Part shown: positions 1-4,479 of the stretch, one piece after another
Numbering within the stretch: position 1 is the first letter of the stretch
How the letters are laid out: the number at the start of each line of letters is the position of its first letter
Source: an uncultured Eubacteriales bacterium
GTDB lineage: Bacteria > Bacillota > Clostridia > Oscillospirales > QAKW01
Length of the DNA stretch: 5,863 nucleotides
Direction: 5' to 3'
NCBI GenBank assembly: GCA_934378025.1
Contig: CAKRPM010000090.1
Span: 1-5,863 of the forward strand
Notes under the pieces: model-generated
Seen by the model: the letters and a program-made list of their open reading frames with translations, nothing else
Databases searched by the model: none
Told to the model about the DNA's origin: nothing
Made by a program: the position numbers and the translations under genes

Positions 1-556
1 GTATGAGGACGCCGGTGATGGTTCGGAATTTGAAAACGGCTGCTTTGCCACTACGGAAATGAATCTTTCGTGGAATGAAAAAGCCAAATTTGTCATTCAT
101 GCGGCCGTCGGCGACACATCCTGCCTGCCTTCCGTGCGAAATTGGGAAATTGTACTGCGCGGATATAATGATCTTTCGGATATTGCGGTTTGGGTAAATG
201 ACAAGTCTGAACGTTGTGAGATCAGCAGAGATCGCAAAACGCACAGCATTTGCGTAAATGTTCAAGCGGCGGTTACGGATACCATCACAGTGGAAGTCAG
301 CGGTGACGAACTCATGCACTGTAATGAAGATACCGAGGAAAAATGGCTTGACATTTTGCAGCGCGCTCAGATCGGCTACATTCAAAAAGAGAATATGGCA
401 AAAATCATCAGGGACAGCAAGAAAAATCTTCATAAAAAATTGATGACAATTTCGGGACAATCGCTGGATGAACATCATCTGGAGAGCGCAATCAAGGAAG
501 TTTTAACACTTTGTTGCGATGAGTATGAAAACTTTTCCGACGGTCACAACGATTAA
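1..556 (+). CDS. C-terminal part of probable glycoside hydrolase family 31 protein (5' end outside window)
   Basis: The reading frame is open from base 2 to the TAA at 554-556, so the gene begins upstream; the internal ATG at 59 is not its start. The first visible residues, YEDAGDGSEFENGCFATTE, match the 'YEDDG...YE.G.y..T.' block near the end of GH31 alpha-glucosidases and alpha-xylosidases, in the DUF5110-like beta domain after the catalytic barrel. A beta-rich stretch follows (W-N-E-K-A-K, then NWEIVLRGYND). The last ~75 residues are helical (LDILQRAQIGYIQKENMAKI), resembling the tail of clostridial GH31 proteins. The catalytic barrel and its Asp residues are outside the window, so substrate (alpha-glucoside or alpha-xyloside) cannot be judged. 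No signal peptide can be assessed. No intrinsic terminator follows before the next gene, 56 nt downstream. The family call is from remembered motif similarity, not a search. Confidence 0.72.
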   Translation, partial: YEDAGDGSEFENGCFATTEMNLSWNEKAKFVIHAAVGDTSCLPSVRNWEIVLRGYNDLSDIAVWVNDKSERCEISRDRKTHSICVNVQAAVTDTITVEVSGDELMHCNEDTEEKWLDILQRAQIGYIQKENMAKIIRDSKKNLHKKLMTISGQSLDEHHLESAIKEVLTLCCDEYENFSDGHND

Positions 557-612
557 AAGTAATTGTCTTTAAAGCGCAGTTGTAAAAAAACAATAAATAA
601 GAGAGGGAAATT

Positions 613-1479
613 ATGAGTAAACAATGTAAATCTTGCGGAACCGACGCTCCGGAAAACGCGAAGTTTTGTCCGATGTGCGGGGGTGTTGATTTTATCGAGG
701 GTTCATCGACCGAGCAACAGGGGGAGACGATGAACAGCGCTCCCACGAATCCTCAACCGGCGGTAAATCCGGCGGCATACCAAGCGCCGACGCAGCCAAA
801 TCCGCCGAAGAAAAAGAAGACCGGTTTAATTATCGGCATTGTGGCGGCTGTTGTGGTTGTCTGGCTGGTTACCGGCTTTTTCGTCGGAAAAGCGGTTCGT
901 AAAATCATTGCGGGGAATGAAGGAGAATTATTCGGAGATCATTTCGGCACGAGCATCAATGACGACGGTAACATCGAAATGCCCGATGTCGATGTAGAAA
1001 AAGCCGTGTATAGCAAAGGCGCGCTGAATGGCAGCATCTATACCAATAAATGGGCGGATATTCAGTTTGAAATTCCGGAGGGCTATTTAAATGCCGATGC
1101 GGATACCTATGCTATGTCCGAAAATGAAACGACCGAATGTGGCTTATACATTTTTGCAAATGACAACAGTTCGATCATGTATATTCAGTATGAAAAATTG
1201 CCCACCTATCCTTCGTACGATGAGGCTGACTACCTGGATGCGGTTGTATTGAATTTGGAGACTGAGGCAGCCTATCAACAGCCCGACACCTATACGCAGA
1301 TTTCTTTGGGCGGTTACCAATATTTGAAAGCCGACTGCAATTTTACAAATGATTATGGCACTTTTGTACATACATTGTATGCACGAAAAATCGGCAATTA
1401 TATGGCGCTTATTTCTGTGATGGGCGTTTCGGCCGAAACAAATGACGCATTGCTCGGCACAATGACCCAAGTAAAATAG
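613..1479 (+). CDS. Zinc-ribbon, single-pass membrane protein with extracytoplasmic domain
   Basis: A 288-aa protein. The N-terminus is a zinc ribbon with Cys5, Cys8, Cys19 and Cys22 (CKSCG...CPMCG), the usual two-CxxC knuckle. Residues ~35-66 are a Pro/Gln/Asn-rich linker. Four lysines at 66-69 precede one hydrophobic segment at ~71-93, so by the positive-inside rule the ribbon is cytosolic and residues ~94-288 lie outside. The outer part holds an acidic stretch (~103-130), then a folded-looking domain from ~137 (SIYTNKWADIQFEIPEGY) of the type seen in many uncharacterised clostridial surface proteins. There is no lipobox or LPXTG motif. The start is supported by GAGAGGGA at 601-608, 4 nt before ATG. 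No convincing own promoter is seen in 557-612, so read-through from the GH31 gene is possible; a strong terminator follows. Function is unknown; a sensory or structural envelope role is only a guess. Confidence 0.85.
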   Translation: MSKQCKSCGTDAPENAKFCPMCGGVDFIEGSSTEQQGETMNSAPTNPQPAVNPAAYQAPTQPNPPKKKKTGLIIGIVAAVVVVWLVTGFFVGKAVRKIIAGNEGELFGDHFGTSINDDGNIEMPDVDVEKAVYSKGALNGSIYTNKWADIQFEIPEGYLNADADTYAMSENETTECGLYIFANDNSSIMYIQYEKLPTYPSYDEADYLDAVVLNLETEAAYQQPDTYTQISLGGYQYLKADCNFTNDYGTFVHTLYARKIGNYMALISVMGVSAETNDALLGTMTQVK

Positions 1480-1497
1480 CCGACTGTGTTATAATAC

Positions 1498-1532
1498 AAA
1501 AAGCATCTGCCCTTAGGGCAGATGCTTTTTTT
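1498..1532 (+). terminator. Intrinsic terminator after the zinc-ribbon protein gene
   Basis: Perfect stem AAGCATCTGCCC (1501-1512) with GGGCAGATGCTT (1516-1527), loop TTA, extended by three A-T pairs (1498-1500 with 1528-1530). A seven-T run spans 1526-1532. It lies 18 nt after the stop codon and isolates this gene from the downstream transporter. The A-run on the left arm could give weaker termination on the opposite strand. Confidence 0.93.
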
Positions 1533-1587
1533 CATGAAGAAGCGGCATCGGTGATGAAAGCGGGGAGGAGGGCTTTTGATAAAACAG

Positions 1588-1616
1588 TTGAAATATTGAT
1601 AAGAATTTGTTATAAT
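1588..1616 (+). promoter_or_regulatory. Sigma-A promoter of the NSS transporter gene
   Basis: The -35 box TTGAAA is at 1588-1593, followed by a 17-bp spacer and -10 box TATAAT at 1611-1616. TG at 1608-1609 makes it an extended -10. Transcription should start near 1622-1624, giving a leader of about 47 nt. That leader can form a small hairpin, TGCTCT (1625-1630) with AGAGCA (1637-1642), too weak to be a terminator and upstream of the ribosome site. No operator-like repeat is seen, so strong, perhaps constitutive, expression is inferred. Confidence 0.85.
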
Positions 1617-1669
1617 CAACATATTGCTCTGCTGTAAGAGCAGGAAATAAAAAAATGAGGGGTATCATC

Positions 1670-3094
1670 ATGGAGAAAAAACATGCACGGGGCGGCTTTT
1701 CCAGTTCGCTGGGATTTATTTTGGCGGCGGCCGGCTCCGCGATCGGATTGGGAAATCTTTGGCGGTTTCCGTATTTGGCGGCGAAAGACGGCGGCGGCCT
1801 GTTTATTTTGATTTATATTATTTTTGCGGTCACGTTCGGATTTGCGTTGATGACCACCGAAATTGCCATTGGCAGAAAAACGGGACTCAGCCCTTATCAG
1901 GCGTACGGCAAAGTGGATAAACGGTTCCATTTTTTGGGCATTATTGCAACCATTGTGCCGATCGTTATCTTTCCGTATTATTGTGTAATCGGCGGTTGGG
2001 TTTCCAAATATGCTTTTACATACATTTCCGGCGGTGCCGAGCAGATTAAAACCACCGGTGCGGATAACTTTTTCGGAAACTTTATTACGGGGGACGTATC
2101 ACCGATTGTTTGGTTTTGCGTTTTTATGTTATTGACGGCCATAATTGTTTTTCTGGGCGTAGACAAAGGCATTGAAAAAGCATCCAAAATCATGATGCCG
2201 ATTCTTTTTGTTTTGATTCTTGGAATTTCCGTATATTCTTTAACCTTAAAACATACCGACGAAAACGGTGTGACCCGCACGGCGCTGCAGGGCTTGAAAA
2301 TTTATCTGTTGCCGAGCTTTGAGGGAATGACGGTTTCAAAATTTGTTACAATCGCGCTTGACGCGATGGGGCAAATGTTCTATTCCATGAGCCTGGCAAT
2401 GGGAATCATGATCACGTATGGTTCATACTGCCGCAAGGACAGCAATCTGGTAACATCTGTAAACCAAATTGAAATTTTTGATACCGGTGTTGCACTTTTT
2501 GCCGGTTTAATTATGATTCCGACGGTGTTTGCGTTTCAGGGACAAGAAGGATTGGGACAAGCAGGACCCGGACTTATGTTTAAGGCTTTGCCCGCGATCT
2601 TTGAGCAGATGGGCAAAATCGGGCCTGTGATCGGCGCGTTGTTTTTCATTCTTGTATTGTTTGCGGCGCTGACCTCCTCCATTTCTCTGATGGAAACAGT
2701 GGCCTCTGTGTTTATCGATCGTTTTAAAATGTCCAGACCCAAGGCAACGGGGATTACCTTTTTGATCGGACTGATCATCGGGCTTATCGTTTGCTTCGGT
2801 TACAATATTTGGTATTTTGAAGCGACGCTTCCCAACGGTCAAACCGGTCAGATTTTGGATATTCTTGATTATGTTTCCAACAGTATTCTTTTGCCGGTCG
2901 TGGCGTTGTTAACCTGCGTGTTGATCGGCTGGATTGCAAAACCGGAATACGTTATCGATGAGGTTGAGAAGGGGATCGGCAATAAAAAATTCCGCAGAAA
3001 AACCTTGTATACCGTAATGATCAAATTTGTGGCGCCGGTACTTTTGTTTTTGATTTTTTTACAGTCCTTTAATGTGTTTGAATTTCTTTCTTAA
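1670..3094 (+). CDS. Neurotransmitter:sodium symporter (NSS/SNF) family transporter
   Basis: A 474-aa polytopic membrane protein of the LeuT/Tyt1/MhsT family, which couples sodium entry to uptake of amino acids or related amines. The hallmark TM1 motif GSAIGLGNLWRFP is at residues 22-34; N29 aligns with the LeuT Na1 ligand N27. GQMFYSMSLAMG (234-245) is the unwound TM6 with an aromatic at Y238. TSS at 335-337 in TM8 aligns with the LeuT Na2 ligands T354/S355. YYCVIGGW (103-110) is the TM3 substrate-site tyrosine region. By eye there are 11 membrane segments, as in many bacterial members, against 12 in LeuT. An acidic D271 lies in TM7, near where chloride-independent bacterial members carry Asp or Glu. 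An in-frame ATG exists at 1655, but GAGGGG at 1657-1662 sits 7 nt before the ATG at 1670, and the family normally begins close to the RGGFSSSLGF block, so 1670 is preferred. The gene has its own promoter and terminator. The exact substrate cannot be read from the sequence. Confidence 0.96.
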   Translation: MEKKHARGGFSSSLGFILAAAGSAIGLGNLWRFPYLAAKDGGGLFILIYIIFAVTFGFALMTTEIAIGRKTGLSPYQAYGKVDKRFHFLGIIATIVPIVIFPYYCVIGGWVSKYAFTYISGGAEQIKTTGADNFFGNFITGDVSPIVWFCVFMLLTAIIVFLGVDKGIEKASKIMMPILFVLILGISVYSLTLKHTDENGVTRTALQGLKIYLLPSFEGMTVSKFVTIALDAMGQMFYSMSLAMGIMITYGSYCRKDSNLVTSVNQIEIFDTGVALFAGLIMIPTVFAFQGQEGLGQAGPGLMFKALPAIFEQMGKIGPVIGALFFILVLFAALTSSISLMETVASVFIDRFKMSRPKATGITFLIGLIIGLIVCFGYNIWYFEATLPNGQTGQILDILDYVSNSILLPVVALLTCVLIGWIAKPEYVIDEVEKGIGNKKFRRKTLYTVMIKFVAPVLLFLIFLQSFNVFEFLS

Positions 3095-3099
3095 AATTT

Positions 3100-3142
3100 A
3101 AAAGCAATCCCGCTGAAGAAACTTCGGCGGGATTGCTTTTTT
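3100..3142. terminator. Bidirectional terminator between convergent NSS and XRE genes
   Basis: A 19-bp stem pairs 3100-3118 with 3122-3140, with one T-G wobble (3114/3126) and loop AAA. The core is GCAATCCCGC...GCGGGATTGC. T-run 3137-3142 serves the plus strand, 5 nt after the transporter stop. On the minus strand the stem is followed by TTTT and a second T-rich tract, serving the XRE gene that ends at 3148. Confidence 0.94.
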
Positions 3143-3147
3143 ACGGT

Positions 3148-3354
3148 TTATAAGTATAGGTGCGGATTGTCCGTTCTTTCCAGAAGATAGTCCACGGAAA
3201 CATTAAAATAATCGGCAATACGAATCAGCTCTGTGATGCCCGGTTCGCGCTCGCCGGTTTCATAGCGGCTGATGGTATTTTGACTGGTGCTTAAATCGAT
3301 GGCCAGCTTTAATTGTGAAATTCCTTTGGCTTTTCTGATTTCTTTTAAACGCAT
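3148..3354 (-). CDS. Small XRE-family HTH transcriptional regulator
   Basis: A 68-aa protein that is almost entirely one Cro/C1-type helix-turn-helix domain. MRLKEIRKAKGISQLKLA gives helix 1 and the start of helix 2. SQLKLAIDLSTSQNTISRYE is the HTH with recognition helix around residues 23-32, and the family signature YETGEREPGITELIRIADYF plus DYLLERTDNP closes the fold. There is no effector or dimerisation domain beyond this. The start ATG (3352-3354) has an AAGGGGG ribosome site (3365-3371, minus strand) about 10 nt upstream. It is divergent from the membrane-protein gene at 3444. The spacer carries two copies of a 17-bp dyad, the expected arrangement for a repressor controlling both itself and its neighbour; that regulatory link is inferred. 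A minus-strand -10 candidate, GATAAT at 3378-3383, overlaps the inner operator, but no clear -35 accompanies it. Confidence 0.93.
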   Translation of the reverse strand: MRLKEIRKAKGISQLKLAIDLSTSQNTISRYETGEREPGITELIRIADYFNVSVDYLLERTDNPHLYL

Positions 3355-3369
3355 AAATACAAATCCCCC

Positions 3370-3398
3370 TTGACTTTATTATCCCATTGTGGTATATT
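3370..3398 (+). promoter_or_regulatory. Sigma-A promoter of the DUF4190-like membrane protein gene
   Basis: The -35 box TTGACT is at 3370-3375, with a 17-bp spacer and -10 box TATATT at 3393-3398. The predicted start is near 3405, leaving a leader of about 39 nt that contains GAGGGAG (3429-3435), 8 nt before the ATG at 3444. One operator copy covers the spacer and most of the -10, and the other covers the start point, so this promoter should be shut when the repressor is bound. Confidence 0.82.
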
Positions 3399-3420
3399 TT
3401 AAATATCCCAATTTGGGATA
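3380..3420. promoter_or_regulatory. Paired 17-bp operators, probable XRE repressor binding sites
   Basis: The site at 3404-3420 is a perfect dyad: TATCCCAA, central T, TTGGGATA. A second site at 3380-3396, TATCCCATTGTGGTATA, matches it at 14 of 17 positions and keeps the left half TATCCCA intact. The centres are 24 bp apart. Both lie between the divergent XRE gene and the membrane-protein gene, overlapping the -10 and start point of the latter. Dyad size and placement fit Cro/C1-type dimers. That the adjacent 68-aa XRE protein is the binder is inference. Confidence 0.78.
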
Positions 3421-3443
3421 AAAAATATGAGGGAGTTAAAAAT

Positions 3444-4064
3444 ATGGAAGAAAAAAAGAAAACATCAGGATTTGGAACAGCTGCTTTGGTATTGGGAATT
3501 ATCGGCTTTATATTTTCCTTTATTCCGATTATTAACTACGTTGCCATTATATTGGGAATATTGGCGGTGGCCTTTTCAATCGTCTCTCTGGAGAAAGGAA
3601 AAAACACCGAGATGGCGATCGCCGGTGTGGCCACAGGCGTACTTGCCATAATGATCCCAATTGTCATGTATGCGACCGCGTCAAAGGCGCTTGATGGGGT
3701 TTCAAAAGGCCTTGATCAAGTGTCCGATTCAATTAACGATATGTCGGGCGAAAATACAGAGGATATCCTGAAAAATACCCTTGAGGTAACATTCGGAACT
3801 TTTGAAATTAAAAAAGGCGATTTCTTGGACAGTTATCAGTTAAATGTAACAATTAAGAATAAAGGCAGCGAGCAAAAGTCCTTTGCGGTGAAGATTGAAG
3901 CGGTTGATGATAAAGGCGTACGCATTGATGACGATACGGTTTATATCGATCACCTTAATGCGGGGCAGAGCCAAAATGTTACGGCCTTTACCTTGGTAGG
4001 AAGCGACACTGCAGAAAAGCTGAAAAGTGCAGTGTTTAAAGTGGTCAATGTTTCAATGTATTAA
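3444..4064 (+). CDS. DUF4190-like multi-pass membrane protein with C-terminal FxLYD/DUF4352-like domain
   Basis: A 206-aa protein. After a lysine-rich N-terminus (MEEKKKTSGF), residues ~12-30 and ~32-48 form a hydrophobic hairpin (TAALVLGIIGFIFSFIPIIN, then VAIILGILAVAFSIVSL), typical of DUF4190-type proteins. A third segment spans ~58-77. Residues 80-112 are polar and helical (ALDGVSKGLDQVSDSINDMS). Residues ~114-206 look like an all-beta domain (LEVTFGTFEI..., YQLNVTIKNKGSEQKSFAVK) resembling the FxLYD/DUF4352 domains of Gram-positive surface proteins; three segments would place it outside if the N-terminus is cytosolic. An in-frame ATG at 3387 was rejected: it lies upstream of the predicted transcription start, and GAGGGAG (3429-3435) fits the ATG at 3444. 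The XRE operators overlap its promoter, suggesting conditional expression. Function is unknown; an envelope-stress or surface role is speculative. Confidence 0.86.
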   Translation: MEEKKKTSGFGTAALVLGIIGFIFSFIPIINYVAIILGILAVAFSIVSLEKGKNTEMAIAGVATGVLAIMIPIVMYATASKALDGVSKGLDQVSDSINDMSGENTEDILKNTLEVTFGTFEIKKGDFLDSYQLNVTIKNKGSEQKSFAVKIEAVDDKGVRIDDDTVYIDHLNAGQSQNVTAFTLVGSDTAEKLKSAVFKVVNVSMY

Positions 4065-4066
4065 AA

Positions 4067-4089
4067 AAAGCAGGCGTAAAGCCTGCTTT
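4067..4089 (-). terminator. Terminator-like hairpin, copy 1 of a direct repeat
   Basis: Perfect 9-bp stem AAAGCAGGC (4067-4075) with GCCTGCTTT (4081-4089), loop GTAAA, starting 2 nt after the membrane-protein stop codon. On the plus strand only three T's follow before C, so it is a poor terminator for the gene it follows. On the minus strand the stem runs into seven T's (A-run 4063-4069), a good terminator, though no minus-strand gene feeds into it. A near-identical copy is at 4366-4388. Confidence 0.7.
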
Positions 4090-4209
4090 CAGATTGTCGA
4101 AAAAGTCGGTCAACCGCAAGCAAAGAAAACATGAGTCTATTTTTAAGCAGGAAAATTAAAGAGTATTTTTTACTTTATAGTTCTCGTTAAAAACAAGAAG
4201 CAGCATTAG

Positions 4210-4245
4210 AAAGCGCCCGAAATCATCGAGATTTCGGGCGCTTTT
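4210..4245 (+). terminator. Terminator-like hairpin inside the non-coding interval
   Basis: Perfect 14-bp stem AAAGCGCCCGAAAT (4210-4223) with ATTTCGGGCGCTTT (4231-4244), 7-nt loop, then a short T tract (4242-4245) and more T-rich sequence. It is oriented as a plus-strand terminator and could end read-through from the membrane-protein gene or close a short non-coding RNA. No promoter for such an RNA is evident. Confidence 0.7.
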
Positions 4246-4255
4246 GCTTACTTTC

Positions 4256-4307
4256 GCCGAACATGGCCTCTTCCGTATGCACATACGCCGACAAGTCCAT
4301 GTTCGGC
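4256..4307. repeat. Large nested palindrome
   Basis: Outer arms GCCGAACATGG (4256-4266) and CCATGTTCGGC (4297-4307) pair perfectly over 11 bp. The 30-nt interior holds a second perfect stem, CGTATG (4274-4279) with CATACG (4282-4287), and a possible CTT/AAG pairing between them. There is no T-tract, so it is not a terminator. It may be a palindromic repeat unit, a cruciform or protein site, or part of a structured RNA. Confidence 0.6.
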
Positions 4308-4335
4308 AAATTTACCTTCCTTTTTCGAAGTCTGC

Positions 4336-4365
4336 CAGCGTGTCGATAGGTTTATCGACACGCTG
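4336..4365. repeat. Perfect 13-bp hairpin abutting the second terminator copy
   Basis: CAGCGTGTCGATA (4336-4348) pairs with TATCGACACGCTG (4353-4365) around loop GGTT. No T-tract follows; its right arm ends exactly where the terminator copy at 4366 begins. Tandem hairpins here could reinforce termination before the diguanylate cyclase promoter or mark a junction of inserted DNA. Confidence 0.65.
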
Positions 4366-4391
4366 AAAGCAGGCGTAAAGTCTGCTTTTTT
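4366..4391 (+). terminator. Intrinsic terminator, copy 2 of the repeat
   Basis: Stem AAAGCAGGC (4366-4374) with GTCTGCTTT (4380-4388), one G-U pair, loop GTAAA, followed by T's to 4391 (six in all). Unlike copy 1, it is well formed for plus-strand transcripts and lies 24 nt before the next promoter. Confidence 0.82.
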
Positions 4392-4414
4392 AATAATTGG
4401 GAAAGGGAGTGCTC

Positions 4415-4443
4415 TTGACATAATTTGATAAAAATAGTAGAAT
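4415..4443 (+). promoter_or_regulatory. Sigma-A promoter of the diguanylate cyclase gene
   Basis: Consensus -35 TTGACA at 4415-4420, 17-bp spacer, -10 TAGAAT at 4438-4443. The start is expected near 4450, giving a leader of about 30 nt that includes an eight-T run (4460-4467) and GGAGA (4468-4472) 7 nt before the ATG at 4480. The leader is too short for a riboswitch. Confidence 0.86.
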
Positions 4444-4479
4444 AGACCTAATTATTTTGTTTTTTTTGGAGAAAAAGCT

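Larger units (their letters stand above)
4091..4333. repeat. Imperfect inverted repeat flanking the interval
   Basis: AGATTGTCGAAAAAG at 4091-4105 and CTTTTTCGAAGTCT at 4320-4333 are inverted relatives. They share TCGAAAAAG exactly (9 bp) plus an outer AGA, with a length difference of one base between. They bracket about 243 bp lying inside the direct repeat pair, a layout reminiscent of a small terminal-inverted-repeat element. A-rich matches of this size can arise by chance, so the evidence is modest. Confidence 0.35.
4067..4388. repeat. Direct repeat pair of a 23-bp terminator palindrome, 299 bp apart
   Basis: Positions 4067-4089 and 4366-4388 are identical at 22 of 23 bases, including the GTAAA loop; the difference is C to T on the right arm (4082 vs 4381), turning a G-C pair into G-U. 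Copy 1 keeps a long A-run on its left and copy 2 keeps a T-run on its right. Together these outer flanks would make one standard bidirectional terminator. A later insertion or tandem duplication splitting it is inferred. Confidence 0.75.
4065..4414. other. Hairpin-rich non-coding interval
   Basis: No convincing gene lies here on either strand. It contains five hairpins: 4067-4089, 4210-4244, 4256-4307, 4336-4365 and 4366-4388. The first and last are copies of one terminator. The part at 4090-4205 is A/T-rich with no clear promoter, ribosome site or codon pattern. This density of perfect stems exceeds what is needed to separate two genes and suggests inserted or duplicated repeat DNA, or a structured non-coding RNA; both are inference. 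Confidence 0.7.

Noticed and set aside
557..612. Promoter for the zinc-ribbon gene
   Set aside because: TTGTCT at 563-568 has no -10 at proper spacing; the region is merely A/T-rich.
1144..1470. Minus-strand frame opposite the zinc-ribbon protein gene (and similar ones opposite other genes)
   Set aside because: Antisense shadows of well-supported genes with no ribosome sites or recognisable protein character.
1554..1637. Short plus-strand frame of about 27 codons before the transporter
   Set aside because: No suitably spaced ribosome site or upstream promoter, and it runs across the clear promoter of the next gene.
3387..3443. In-frame N-terminal extension of the DUF4190-like protein starting at 3387
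   Set aside because: It starts inside the promoter and operators, upstream of the predicted transcription start, and has no ribosome site; ATG 3444 has a good one.
3427..3651. 74-codon plus-strand frame overlapping the membrane protein gene
   Set aside because: Out-of-frame shadow with Trp/Arg-rich, non-protein-like composition.
4222..4310. Minus-strand short frame through the nested palindrome
   Set aside because: About 25 codons, no ribosome site, and constrained by the hairpin arms; treated as non-coding.
4065..4390. CRISPR array
   Set aside because: Only two copies of the repeat, 299 bp apart, without regular spacers, and the repeat is a terminator.
4444..4479. c-di-GMP riboswitch in front of the diguanylate cyclase
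   Set aside because: The leader is only about 30 nt and has no aptamer-like structure.
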